64,000 bases of DNA from the NCBI GenBank assembly GCA_031761405.1, contig JASEVX010000097.1:310001-374000 (forward strand), given 5' to 3'. The notes beneath the pieces are model-generated. The model had not been told where the DNA came from, did not search any database, and worked only from the letters and a program-made list of their open reading frames with translations. Made by a program: the position numbers and the translations under genes. This document shows, in pieces, positions 1-10,814 of the stretch. The stretch's first letter is position 1. Each line of letters starts with the position of its first letter. The DNA comes from Serripes groenlandicus (lineage: Eukaryota; Mollusca; Bivalvia; Cardiida; Cardiidae).

Positions 1-39
1 CATGTTGAAACTTTTTCAGAATAATTGTCTTGGTGATAT

Positions 40-400
40 CTATGGCTATTTCGAGTATGTGTCATGTCAGCTAAAACACGAGGTCATTAGGCCAAATTAA
101 AGGAAAATCTTTTTTACATTCTCGAAGCTTGTTTTCCAATTTGAGCAAACTTTGTCTGAATTTTTGTTTGTTATTGTTTGTTAAATTTGAATATGGGTCA
201 TGTCCGGTCAAAAGCTAGGTCACAAGGCCAAATTGAAGGAAAATCGTGTTAACACTATGGAAGCCATATTTCTAAAGATCATCTTGAAATGTTGTCAGAT
301 TGATTATCTTGATGATATATATGCTAAGTTCGAATATGGTCAAAAACAGGGTCACTAGGCCAAAATGAAGGGAAATATTGTTAACACTAGTATTTGCTTA
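40..400. repeat. Degenerate tandem repeat, period about 140 bp
   Basis: Three diverged units share a core reading AGGTCAnnAGGCCAAA followed by a GGAAAAT stretch, near 81-110, 212-245 and 343-375. Related reverse-orientation sequence is visible near 21,245-21,390. No coding potential is seen. The stretch 401-640 shows nothing recognisable. Confidence 0.5.
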
Positions 401-670
401 CCTGACCGCAAAATGAGTTATTGTCATTGATTATGTGGTTGGCTTAACTCAGGTGAGCGATCCAGGGCGACTATGGTCCTTTTGTTTACTTACAAATTCA
501 GGTTTAAGTTTTTCATGCAACTACCCCGGAGATTTGTTGTTTATTTCTACTCAACTCAAACTAGTACATTTTTTCAAAGCAGGCGACTTAATGAAAACGT
601 GCAAAGCCACACATAAACCGACACATTCGAATGTTTTTGAAATTTAATGGCACTCTGGATTGCTCAGCAT

Positions 671-778
671 ACTTAACCCTTTCCCACATACAACACATCT
701 GCAGCAGACGACTTTGAAAACCATCATTTGAGCGATTTTTTCGTTTGTCACCATGTTTTCAAACGTCTGCTGCAGATC
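671..778. mobile_element. TTAACCCTTT-type MITE, partial
   Basis: It starts TTAACCCTTTCCCACATA and carries the inverted pair GCAGCAGACG / CGTCTGCTGC around GAAAAC/GTTTTC. It belongs to the most abundant MITE family of the window. The TTAA flank followed by CCC suggests a piggyBac-type origin, which is inference. Confidence 0.6.
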
Positions 779-784
779 AATCTT

Positions 785-960
785 TGGTTAGCGTCGGGGA
801 TTCAGAACCGGGAGTGCAGGGTGGTTCGATTCCCAGTAGAGGCGGTCATGGTGAAGTACCCTTGGACAAGGCACATTTCCTAGCCTAGTACTGGCTTATT
901 CACCCAGTGATCATGAATAAGTGAACTGTCGCCGTGATATTATTGAAATAATGTTAATCC
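785..960 (+). mobile_element. tRNA-derived SINE (type 1), tail truncated
   Basis: It has an A-box-like GGTTAGCGTCGGG and B-box-like GGTTCGATTCC, then the body also seen at 1,561-1,775 (CTAGCCTAGTACTGG, GTGAACTGTCGCCGTGATAT). The 3' tail breaks off after ATTGAAATAATGTT. Confidence 0.65.
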
Positions 961-1560
961 CGAATAAAGATGCTTGAACGATAGATGACGATCAGGGAAG
1001 AACCTGTTCAGACCAGAGACGTACATGCAGGTTTATCTAGATGGTCGCTGTTATCGAAGGTCGGTTTTCTCGTGACGTGGCTTATGTCAAATATATAGTA
1101 AGCATGTGGTAGATACCATCTAATCCCGAAAATGAATTGATATAAACATTTACCTTTATTGGCTGGTACTGGACTTCTCCAAAGAGAATGAGAAGTAAAA
1201 TGTCAACATAAGAGAAACAGACAGAGAGAAAGAGAGAGACCATATTATGTTTGAGAGAAGCTTTAAAAGTGGCCAGTATCAGGGTTGCTGTTAAAACGAC
1301 ATAAAACGGGATGCTATAAATGAGCGGTTCTTTAAAATTAAAAGCATTGGCGACAAGTGTAGATCTAGGTCTTTTGCGCTGTCTGATTAGGCACTGCACA
1401 TTTCGCCAAAGGTTTCAACAAACTTCTGTAAAGCAGTATCCATTTCGATCCATAGCATGGATGATGCGCATGCATTGGCCGTGCAATAAGTATGTTAAGG
1501 TTGGTATTCGCAGAGCACCGATCAAATAAACAAGATATTGATAATTAGGGTAAATAAAAA

Positions 1561-1775
1561 TCCGCCGAGGTCGAGTGGTTAGCGTCGGGGATTTGAAACC
1601 GGGTGTCCCGGGTTCGATCCCCATTCGCGGCACGACGATCATGGTGGAGTGCCCTTGGGCAATGCAAATTTTCTAGCCTAGTACTGGTTTGTTTACCCAG
1701 AGATCATGAATAAGTGAACTGTCGCCGTGATATAACTGAAATAATGTTGAAAGCGGCGTAAAACACCAATAAAAC
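1561..1775 (+). mobile_element. tRNA-derived SINE (type 1), near full length
   Basis: The head is tRNA-like: GTGGTTAGCG (A box) and GGTTCGATCCC (B box). The body CTGTCGCCGTGATATAACTG and the tail GAAAGCGGCGTAAAACACCAA-like end follow. The tail is shared with SINE type 2 in this window, which fits mollusc SINE families with common 3' modules. Confidence 0.75.
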
Positions 1776-1835
1776 ATAGACAATGATGAGCAATTTCTCA
1801 TCTTGTAACAATGCTTTAAACTCTATTCAATAATG

Positions 1836-1925
1836 AAACTTTCATTTATAGAGAGTTTCCATCATACAGTGTATATGTTTTCAAAGTCGTTTGCTTCAGA
1901 TTTGTTGTATGCGGGAAATGGAAGG
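1836..1925. mobile_element. TTAACCCTTT-type MITE, half element
   Basis: It contains GTTTTCAAAGTCGTTTGCT and a terminal GTTGTATGCGGGAAATGG like the right half of the family seen in full at 9,362-9,560. The left half is absent. Confidence 0.5.
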
Positions 1926-2737
1926 TTATACTATAGTAGGTATAGTGTTATTTCAGGGAGGAGAATATACGTGTTATTTTGTTTAATGTCAAATCCAATT
2001 AAAATCTGACGATCAAAATATACTGTTACACACTATACAGAATGCAAGAAAACAAACACCAAGTTGATTTCACCTTCGGTAAACGTATATAATGACGTTT
2101 TAATAGTAGATACAGTGAAACAAAAATGACCGTGGACAATTGCAGTAAAGAAAAAAGGCAGATACAGTACCTGTAGACGTGAATTTCTGTTTTATCTGTT
2201 ACCTTGTTGTAAATCTAATTTCGTAAATCTACGGAAAAGAGCGAGTTATATTTCTTTGTAAAACGATCAAGATTCGACCGTTAAACCGATGAATACTAAT
2301 GTTTAAATACATTTGAGATTTGACATTAATCATGTGTTCTAAATATTACACACAATGAATAACCTTAACACGAACTTATTATTTTCATATTCCGATAACA
2401 GTCATCTTAGATGACATTACTAGAAGCTCAACTCACATCGAGATAACAGTGATACCAATAAAGAAGAGATTGGATAACTTGAGGCATGCATTTTTTTGTT
2501 TACTTCTTCCAGATCTTCTAATGCACAAATCGTAGCCGGAAACATGTAACCTATTGAAGTAACTAACGGGAATTTCAAGCCGTAAGGCCTTTAAAAGTAA
2601 CCCAAAAGTTGCTTGCCAAAAATATAATAATTCTTTACGGTTATGGCAAATAAATACAAATAATGAATGTTTCCTAGAGGACAAAATGTAGACATTTAGG
2701 TATGAACAATTGGGACCGTTTATATGAACGTTACAAA
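1926..2737. other. 3' flank of the TRIM gene, nothing else recognised
   Basis: AT-rich sequence with no conserved frame. The 3' UTR of the minus-strand TRIM gene should start here. No convincing minus-strand AATAAA signal was found by eye close to the stop codon. Confidence 0.4.
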
Positions 2738-4263
2738 TCATGACATGTATTTAAACACCTTAATATTACCATCGGTGTTTCCGACCCAGAGGAACCCCTC
2801 GCTGTCAACTGCCACAGCCCATGGCTCTCCGATGCCTTCCTTCTCAGTTAGCAGAAGCTTAATGAAATGACCGTCTTTATCGACAAGGTGCACCGACTGA
2901 TTATGGGCATCTGCAATAAGCACGTGACCATATTTGTCGCAAGCGATCGCATTGGGTACAAATTGCTCTCGAAGTTGTATCGTCTTGGGTCCGAAATACT
3001 TCCATTTCACTTTCCCAACAGCCGAAAGGGCAACCACGTGATCATTTCCCTTTGACCAATCGGATACTATAACATCCTTGTTTGAATTGACAGCGATTCT
3101 GATTGGTCGACTGAAAAGGTTTCCCTCCTTATCGAACCGTTCTTTTCGGTCGTAGCCGTTGACCCTCAAGATCGATCCTCGGGAATCAGGACCACGCACG
3201 GATTCTCCTAGCTTCTCCATGGCACAGACCAGTATGTCTCCGGACTCGGTTTGAGTGAGTCCGGCTGGATATGCTGATAAACTTGCAAACTCATTTATTT
3301 GACCATTTGGAGTCATTCGCTTTATTTTCCTCTGTCCCGGAAGTGACATCATTACGGTGTCTTCAGAAGTGACATAGAGGTCACCGACCTCGAAGCCTGC
3401 TTTAATGTGGGACCGGCATTGTCCCGTTTTCGTATACTGGAATATATGCTCTGACAGGCTGTTGCATATCCAGGCGGTGCCTTCCCTTGTTGGTGCGATT
3501 GAAATAATGGTTTTGCCTCCCAAAACGCTGAATGAGTTCAGCTCACGGACGAGAAGGGTCATGGCTGGACCCAATTGTCGTGGAATGGAGACAGCTACGC
3601 TTGCAGCGACTTCTGACGTCCAATTTCCGAAACAACTCCATAGGTCAGTCGATGGCAACGGACCGGGCCGGAATTTAAACTCTATGAAATCGACAGCTTC
3701 ACTCGGTATTTCCTTAGCTAAATTATCGATCCGGTTCTTGATGTTGATTGAATTCTCAATTACGTGATGGTCGCTTCCAACAAAGGCAAACGATTCGGCT
3801 GATAGTATAATAGACTCGATTGAAGTATGAGATACCTCGGCAGTTTTGATATTTCTCTGCAATGTGGATTCGACTTCGCTATTCTTCTGTTTTATTTCTT
3901 TGACCATTTCAGCAGCCATTCTGTCAATCTCTTCATGCATCCGTTTAGCTTGTGTCTTTATATCCTTTGTCGTTTCTTGCGTGTTTTTCTCCAAGCTTTT
4001 CAGCATTGTCGTCAACGCTTTGGTGTGTGTCTTTATTTTCGGGAGGTACTCCCGGGCATGGCGGAGAGATTTACTGATCTCCCGTGTTCTACCCTCCGCG
4101 ACCTCTCCGACCTCCATGGTGTGATGAGTCGTGTGGTTTAACGTTTTACAATCACGACAGACGATCTTTGCACACGGCACGCAGTAAAATCGTAACTCCT
4201 CCTGCTCGTGTAAATCGCAGAATTGCCTCTGTTGTATTTTCGGCTTACTTTTGGTCTTATCAC
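2738..4263 (-). CDS. TRIM exon 3: B-box2, coiled coil, propeller, stop
   Basis: The exon opens after TTTATTTTCAG and takes one base from exon 2 (codon G|GT, Gly156). It is 1,526 nt and uninterrupted to the stop at 2738-2740. It carries every domain downstream of B-box1, as is common for invertebrate TRIM genes with one large terminal exon. Confidence 0.9.
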
Positions 4264-6142
4264 CTGAAAATAAATAAGAGCGGTACTCTAGGAAAACCAA
4301 CCTTAACGTACTTATTCTACGTGGGGAAAAATACCTGTCTGCGCAAACAAAGGATCCAAAAGGACATTGCTTTACAAACGTTTTTATAAACTATCTATGA
4401 CTAATAAACAAACAGTGTAGATCTAGAGTTGAATGCGCCGATTCGCTGATTGATCTGGATCTGCACGCGTTACAACTGCTTCACGGTTTGTTTTCTTTTC
4501 GAAGAGCGCTGTTTAAAAATACAATAAAATAAATAAAATGTCATTTGAATGTTTACCTCTGGCGTCAAGGAAAATGTTTCGATGGTTAATGACTTGTAAG
4601 TTAAAAAAATCTCAGACATACTATATAACCAATTACTAGTTGGTGGGATTTTACCCTTGGCGATGAGTTCAATCTATCGCAATATGGCCAACTCTCAACT
4701 ACTGGCTGGCTGTTTATTCGTTTTCTTGCAGTAGATTGAATACCCAACTACCAATCACCAATGCACTGCTAGCTTCACACACCTGTCTGTTATGCAGATG
4801 GCACTTACATTTAGTGAAATGATGTTGATTGAAATCTTACTTTGAAGCATAGTGTAGAACATCGTTTATTAATTCGATTCATGTGACTTTATTTCACAAA
4901 GTTTACAGAGAGTGTCTGCCACAGAGGTAAAATATTTCGTGTGTCACACAATTATGCCTCGGGTACGAATAATTGCTTGTTCAATCCCCGGCCAGATCAT
5001 ACCAAACACTTTATAATTGGAAGTAATAATTTTCCTTAATGGCGCTCTGGATTGTGGCATTACGACTGACTCGCTGGTGTTAGGATAAATGGACCAAAAG
5101 TACTAATAACTTACCAAAGTAGCGCCGTGCTATAAACTGAGTAATTATTGAAAGCGGCATTATACGCCATACAGACTAACGCATGGAACACTCACCCATT
5201 TGGGAAGTACGATGGGTTCTGGTGGCTTTCATTTTACTATGATAGGACAGACAATTTTGACACATATTCTCCTCGCAGTCTAGACATCGCTCGATCGCCT
5301 TATTACCCGCGTCACAGATGTCACACGGTGGTGATTTGTCCTGGTTTTCAGCTGCCACCAAATACATATTGGTTTGTAGAGCCTACATAACATAATTGAG
5401 AAATAAATGAAACAATTAATTCAGGGAATTTACAATCGACAAACATCGGGATCCGAATTGGCTCCCATACTCCTTGGTATCATAATCACAGTGTTATTGT
5501 TTTTTAAAACATACATATAAACTAAATAATAATTAAAACATAATGTATTGTTAAGGTTTGATACTAACTTAATTTCATTTTTTCTCTTCTTCAAGGCATG
5601 AAAGATAAACATTAACAGATTAACAGATGTATAACTATTGCTTTATCAGTACTTGCCATTAGTATGTTAAACCGAATTAAATTTGGAATCAGTGATAGTT
5701 TTCTTTATATCGAGGAAATATCAGAACAAAGTGAAATTCACACTCCACAACGTTATTACAAGACAGGATAAATAATACCAGTATCACTGGTAATTTATCT
5801 AGGAAATGGCGTGATATAACTGAAATACTGCTGGAGAAGGCGCACACAAAATCTTGACATTACCTTAACACCCCCATTCTTTGGTAGATCAATTGAGCGA
5901 CTGCACAACGGGCACGGGAACTTCGACTTATATTTCCCCTTTTCCGTGTACCGCCTTAAACAGTTGAGACAGAACGAATGCAGACAGGACAGGAGTCGCG
6001 GGTCCGTGAATTTGTCGCTACATATACCGCACTTCAGGTCTTTCTTGGCCTCCGAGTTGGTTTTGCTATTTGACGTTGTTCTTGACGATATGGAACCACC
6101 TTTCTGTGGAACATCCTGAATATCACGGGCTTTCGTGGACAT
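2738..6142 (-). CDS. TRIM-family E3 ubiquitin ligase-like protein (RING, two B-boxes, coiled coil, NHL-like propeller)
   Basis: Three coding exons are 6142-5864, 5382-5196 and 4263-2738. Splice junctions AAG|GTAATG, TAG|GCT, ATGG|GTGAGT and CAG|GTGAT agree in phase (0, then 1) and give 663 residues. Residues 38-80 form a RING finger (C38, C41, C53, H55, C58, C61, C77, C80). Residues 113-150 are a B-box1-like Cys/His cluster, and 171-205 a B-box2 (CDLH ... CVPC ... CRDC ... H). About 205-290 is charged coiled coil. About 388-663 holds repeated beta-propeller strands (for example AIACDKYGHVLIADA and AVAVDSEGFLWVGN). TRIM proteins of this build are cytosolic ubiquitin ligases whose propeller binds protein or RNA, and the family is greatly expanded in bivalves. 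The exact orthologue is not assignable. The start is the first ATG (6140-6142, in a GCC context), but the frame stays open without an ATG to 6,451, so a further upstream exon is possible. Confidence 0.9.
4264..5195 (-). other. TRIM intron 2, containing a SINE type 2
   Basis: GT-AG intron of 932 bp. A plus-strand SINE type 2 copy lies at about 4,960-5,175. It has TTCAATCCCCGGCC as a decayed B box, then CATTACGACTGACTCGCTGG, GTTAGGATAAATGGACC and the GAAAGCGGCAT tail. Confidence 0.7.
5196..5382 (-). CDS. TRIM exon 2: B-box1-like zinc-binding segment
   Basis: 187 nt, from TGTTATGTAG|GCT to ATGG|GTGAGT. It begins ALQTNMYLV, a linker often found after the RING in this family, and contains CDIC, CLDC and CQNC pairs plus His residues. 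Confidence 0.88.
5383..5863 (-). other. TRIM intron 1, with a SINE tail fragment
   Basis: GT-AG intron of 481 bp. A SINE 3' fragment (ACCAGTATCACTGGTAA ... GGCGTGATATAACTGAAATA) lies at 5,778-5,835, beside the splice donor of the RING exon. Confidence 0.65.
5864..6142 (-). CDS. TRIM exon 1: RING finger
   Basis: 279 nt, ATG to the donor AAG|GTAATG. A Ser/Thr/Lys-rich leader of about 36 residues precedes the C-x2-C-x11-C-x-H-x2-C-x2-C ... C-x2-C ring. Confidence 0.85.
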
Positions 6143-6451
6143 GGCGGTATCGTTTATGCTCACAGAGTTGAGAGTATTTCTACTGTTTTCTTTTGTGTCC
6201 TTTGAACAGTTGGCTATACTTGCATTCACCAAACTCACACTGTGGTCTCTTTGTATGTATTTTGGGTTCTTAAGAATACTAGGTATGTTTGTAAGATCTT
6301 TATTGGTGTTTAGGATCGGCGTATTTCTGTTGCTATTCGAAGTTTTCAGGTTCTTCCATGTAAGTGAACGCTGTCTGTCAGCAAGATGCGATACAACCCG
6401 GACGTGAACTTTCTTGTTTTTCGTGTCTGGTTTTGCAGCGGTCCGTCTGTT
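6143..6451 (-). other. Open frame upstream of the TRIM start, no ATG
   Basis: The RING frame continues upstream without a stop to 6,451 (TGA at 6,452-6,454) but contains no ATG. A possible acceptor (pyrimidine-rich tract then GAAACAG, near 6,449) would allow a further 5' coding exon. Otherwise this is 5' UTR. Confidence 0.45.
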
Positions 6452-6639
6452 TCAAAGGCATAACATAGAAAGAAAATTAGAAAAACGCTTTGCGAAAACC
6501 AAAGGTAAGGCATTTGCGATCAGCGTTTATCCAGATAAACCTGCGCATCCACGCTCTCAGGTCTGCGTCTGCACTTTTCGCCAATTAGTCATACATGCAT
6601 ACGGTTCCAAGAAACGTCCATTAAGCATTGATTTGGATC

Positions 6640-8070
6640 AAATAATAGATTACACTTGCAATAATTACGTTGAGGTTGATTTTCGCAGAACGCCGTTAAA
6701 GTGCAATTATTACAAAATATTTTTTTTTACACGCGTAATAATTACGTTGACGTTTTCGCAGAACGTCATTCACTTGCAATAATGATGTTAACATTTATTT
6801 TCTACACGTGTAATAATTATGTTATATTTACGCAGAAAACCAGTCGCGTGCTATAATTACGCTAAGATGTGTTGTCTACACGTGTAATAAATACGTTAAC
6901 GTTTTCACAGAACACCATTCACGTGCAATAATTACACTAAGACTGTTTTTCCTCACGTTTAATCATTACGTTAACGCACAGAACAACATTCACCTGCAAT
7001 AATTACGCTAAGATTGTCCTTCTACACGTGCAATAATTACGTTAACGTTTTCACAGAACACCATTTACGTGCAATAATTACTTTAATATTGCTTTTTTGT
7101 CTACATGTGTAATTATTACGTTTTCACAGAATAACATTGACGTGCAACACTTACGTTCACGTTTTCGCAAATCACCATTCACGTGCAATTATTACGCTAA
7201 GGTCGTTTTTCCTCACGGATAATAATTACGTTATGTTCTTTTAGATTGTTTTTCTACACGTGTAATTACTACCTTAACATTTTTGCAGTACAATATTTAA
7301 GTGCAATTATTAGTTAAGATTGATATTCCTCACTTGTAATAATTGCGATAACGTTTTCGCAAAACGATCACGTGAAATAATTACGCTCAGATTGTACTTC
7401 TTTAGTATTTGAATAGATTTCTTGTAAGTAATACCATTTCCGCATGTTGTACTATATGTACCGAGAGATGTATAAAAGTTATATTCTGTTCTGTTCTCTT
7501 CTACAAGTGCAATCAATAAGTTAACGTTTTCACAGAACACCATTCACTTGCACAAATTACGCTAAGATTGTTTTTCTTCACGTGAAATACTTACGATAAG
7601 GTATTCGTAGAACACCATTCACGTGCAATAATTACATTAAGATTGTTTTTCTACACGTGAAAAACTTACGATAAGGTATTATTCGTAGGACACCATTCAC
7701 GTGCAATAATTACATTAAGATTGTTTTTCTACACGTGAAATACTTACGATAAGGTATTATTCGTAGAACACCATTCACGTGCAATAATTACATTAAGATT
7801 GTTTTTCTACACGTGCAATAATAACATTAAGATTGTTTTTCTACACGTGTACATGTAATAATTACATGAAGATCGTTTTCTATACACGTGAAATACTTAC
7901 GATAACGTATTCGAAGAACACCATTCACGTGCAATAATGACATAATAACGTTAAGATTGTTTTTCTACATGTGTAATTATGTGTAATAAATACGCCAAGA
8001 TTTTATTTTCTACACGTGATTTAATTATTTTAAGGTTATCGCAGAGCACCTTTCATTATAATTACGTATT
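6640..8070. repeat. Minisatellite, composite unit about 75-79 bp, rich in CACGTG
   Basis: Tandem array alternating two half-units: TTCACGTGCAATAATTACG.. with ..AAGATTGTTTTTCT, and TACACGTGTAATAATTACG.. with ..GTTTTCGCAGAACACC. The period is clearest at 7,617, 7,695 and 7,774. About 18 exact CACGTG palindromes were counted. The left part is the most diverged and the 7,560-7,960 part the most homogeneous. It lies directly upstream of the TRIM gene. No coding frame is seen. Confidence 0.85.
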
Positions 8071-8129
8071 CGACTGGTTATAATCGTAGCGACAGACATC
8101 ACAGGGCTTATATCCACCGTGTTCCGTAT

Positions 8130-8260
8130 TTGAACCCGGAACGCCCGATCCCCGCTCGCTGAAGTCATGGTGGAGTGCCTTTGGAAAGGGTCACATTTCT
8201 AGCTTAGGTCTGATTTGTAGTTCAGAGATTTCGATTAAGTGATATATCAACTAGATATTA
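8130..8260 (+). mobile_element. SINE type 1 fragment, decayed
   Basis: TTTGAACCCGGAACGCCCGATCC, then GTCATGGTGGAGTGCC and CACATTTCTAGC, match the middle of the SINE at 1,561-1,775. The tail is lost. Confidence 0.55.
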
Positions 8261-9361
8261 CTTAATAGTAAATACCATTGAAAAAAGTTCTATTTAATCT
8301 GATCCCGAAACCAGGCGAACATTTGCAACTGTATTTCATGCGACTTTTGAAAATGATTATGGGTAAATGAGAAATTGTCTGACAGAGCAATGTCTGAATT
8401 TCCTACTCGTATGAAAACAGACCTTCTAATTATTATTCTAATTAGGATAATTTAAAAGCCGTCTACTTAAAAAAAAAGTAACGAACACAAAATTGATATT
8501 TAAATTCAAACTTTGATAGAGAGGTAAAAACAGTATGGAGAAAAGTGAAATTGCTCGTTTTTGAACACTTTCTCATTTTCCCACACTGTTTTCAAATACC
8601 GTCTGCTGCATAAGCCTCCACATGATCTGCAACAATATATATATATAAACTATGATAGAATATCACAAAGAAACACTCACCAATATTGTACTAGTTTAAT
8701 AAGAATGTTAGGTCCATACCCTGTGTACACAATGATCTGTTTCTGATCTTCCGTGTTATATTTCTTAAACATTTCGACGGATTCTTTGTTTGATATACAT
8801 TCAGCTCATTCTTTTACGGTGAAAGGAAAAGTTTAAGTTATTATTTCAATGGAACTGACTTTTTATAACAATAGACATTTATGTATTCATTTATAATCCA
8901 TAGCCGATTGATCAACCGTGAAATGTAAAGAACAAATACAATACACTGAATGTATTTGATTCGTCTTCGGTCGCAAAACAATGCCAATTTGAACCGGCAA
9001 TATTCTACATATATACTCTTTTGTTTCAAATATGCTTAACACCTCTCTCAACATAATTCCAGTTATATCACGGCATTTTGAAGGACCTGACCGGGGATCA
9101 AACACTGGTTCCCTAATCCCGAGGCGGATTCTTTAACAACCATACCAAGAAGACGTTAAATCGACAACTAAACCATATGCTACCTTTCGAACGATGTGCT
9201 ATATATACATGTATGGGTCACGTCGGACAAAACCGGCAATCTTAGTTTGGCTACCAGGGAAGATCCAGATCGGACTGCACTTCCGAGGAGTCCGATCAGG
9301 ATCTGCCCTGTTCACCATCTAGGCGTACATGCATCTTGGAAGTATCCCGAGAACTGCTATG
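8261..9361. other. Intergenic, repeat fragments only
   Basis: No gene seen. A half copy of the TTAACCCTTT MITE lies at about 8,556-8,625. A reverse SINE tail (AACATAATTCCAGTTATATC then GGGGATCAAACAC) lies at about 9,040-9,165 with its middle deleted. An imperfect palindrome (AGATCGGACT / AGTCCGATC) lies at 9,260-9,305. Confidence 0.5.
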
Positions 9362-9560
9362 CCTTAACATTTTCTCACATACTACAATGCTGTAGCAGAC
9401 TATTTTGAAAGCCTCTTAGTTAAAGAATGGAAAATGAAAGTAGGATTATTGAATGGGGTTGAAAACATTTTGGCAAAAGGTATAAAGTAATGCCTCAATG
9501 TTTTCAAAAGTCGTCTATTGCAAATGCGTCTAATGGCGTCTATAAGTGGGAAAGGGTTAA
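9362..9560. mobile_element. TTAACCCTTT-type MITE, full length
   Basis: It is bounded by TTAACATTTTCTCACATAC and TATAAGTGGGAAAGGGTTAA. Internal CTGTAGCAGAC / GTCGTCTATTGC and GAAAACATTTTGGCAAAAGG are the family's inverted segments. About 199 bp. Confidence 0.75.
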
Positions 9561-9727
9561 ACAAATAACTAAACATATCTGTAATTTGATCATATATACT
9601 CATTGTGTCAATACCTTTCATTTGTATCGTGAGATGGTCCAAAACACGGTCTAACAGTTTTGCGCTACGCATGCGCGAAATCGGTAGTTCGGCTGATTGA
9701 CGTAGGTTTGTTTGTACATACCAATCT

Positions 9728-10079
9728 CCTTTGCAGAGAGCCGTTCTTTACACTCACTTAGAGCGTTTTCGGCTTTTGCAATCGAGTAACTCGAGTAGAA
9801 AAATCTGGACATGCGCAGTACACGACACGAGTAACCATTCACGAACGCCAACCCCAGTCTTGTGTTGTTTACAAAATGGCGACATTCTGTGCATCAGCCG
9901 TCGCCATCTTGGATCTGGTGTTACCCGTCAAATAGTAGGGGTCGTTCTAGTCGATTAGATTAGAGATTAAGCGCATGCGCAGTTCGCTTACTCGATATGT
10001 TCGACTTTCAACTCCAGTTACTCTCGTTACGCGAGTAAACAAGTCGAAAACGCTCTTACAAAGTGAATGTAGAGCGCTT
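9728..10079. mobile_element. MITE with inverted ends and NRF1/YY1-like sites
   Basis: Left end CACTCACTTAGAGCGTTTTCG and right end CGAAAACGCTCTTACAAAGTG (9,750-9,775 and 10,045-10,072) form imperfect inverted repeats that extend inward through TCGAGTAAC/GTTACGCGAG. The interior has GCGCATGCGC at 9,971-9,980, another CATGCGCAG at 9,810, and an inverted pair AAAATGGCGAC / GTCGCCATCTT at 9,873-9,910. The terminal motif GCAGAGAGCCGT..TTTACACTCACTTA recurs near 58,097-58,125. The superfamily is not clear. Confidence 0.6.
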
Positions 10080-10087
10080 ATGTAATA

Positions 10088-10337
10088 CATCCTCGGTACC
10101 CAGGCTATTCATAAAATATATGATACCCTGGGCAAATTGGCTAGCGAAACTTCGTAAAGCATGCACCACGATTTCCTCCGTATCTACAAGGTAATTTTTG
10201 TATCGCCTGAGGTTTGTGTCAGGCGGCCAATCGAGCAGCTGCATTTCACCTCATAAATTATTCATGAGTACGAGATCTTTACAGCCAATTTGCCCAGGGT
10301 ATCATATATTTTATGAATAGCCTGGGTACCGAGGATG
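10088..10337. mobile_element. hAT-like MITE with 55-bp perfect TIRs and 8-bp TSD
   Basis: The 55 bases at 10,088-10,142 (starting CATCCTCGGTACCCAGG) are the exact reverse complement of 10,283-10,337. Both sides carry ATGTAATA (10,080-10,087 and 10,338-10,345), an 8-bp target duplication as made by hAT transposases. Total 250 bp, non-coding, evidently young. Confidence 0.88.
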
Positions 10338-10504
10338 ATGTAATAGAGAATGCGTACATACGGGTACTTGCCAAAACCGGAAGTTAGTTTCGGAAAACAT
10401 TTAAACCGTGTATTTGAAACGAAATGTTACATTTGCAAACATTGAAAACCAGTTACAAAAATTGTACTTAAATTGTATACAGAAATGGTGAAAAATAAAT
10501 AACA

Positions 10505-10695
10505 TATAGACTCTGCAGCAGACGGCTTTTTGAAAACATGTCGACAAATGAAGAAATTGCTCAAAACGAGCAAATCCCACTTTTGTCACCATGTTTTCAC
10601 CTCTATGCAATGATTAAACTTTCATTTATAGAGGTTTTCCATATTTTTGCTTAGAAGTTTTGAAAGGCGCCTGCAAAAAATGTGTTGTATGAGGG
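10505..10695. mobile_element. TTAACCCTTT-type MITE nested in the LINE
   Basis: CTGCAGCAGACGGCTTTTTG ... GAAATTGCTCAAAACGAGC ... TTTCATTTATAGAGG ... GTGTTGTATGAGGG. It splits the LINE between AATAAATAACAT and AGACCAAGTGT, which are joined by only a short stretch in the copy at 47,560. Confidence 0.65.
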
Positions 10696-10814
10696 TTACA
10701 GACCAAGTGTATGATAATTGGATCTCTCTATCATTTGAGATATACTCAAACACTTAATCTGTACTTGAATGGTGCAATGTTAGAAAATGTTACCACACAA
10801 AATATACTTGGCGT

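Larger units (their letters stand above)
640..1560. repeat. Compound repeat block shared with 46,015-46,500
   Basis: The segment 640-778 and the segment 1,265-1,560 both recur in the same order at 46,015-46,146 and 46,203-46,500. The second copy is shorter because it lacks part of the middle. The small reading frames in it are not supported by conservation. Confidence 0.6.
9627..10356. mobile_element. Inserted block defined by an empty site at 47,174
   Basis: Flanking sequence CCTTTCATTTGTA | CATACGGGTACTTG is contiguous at about 47,161-47,190 and is split here by 730 bp, with GTA repeated at both sides. The block consists of an inverted-repeat element and, nested in it, the 250-bp element at 10,088-10,337. 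Confidence 0.65.

Noticed and set aside
3405..4389. Plus-strand frames opposite the TRIM gene
   Set aside because: Antisense shadows of the long TRIM exon with no domain features.
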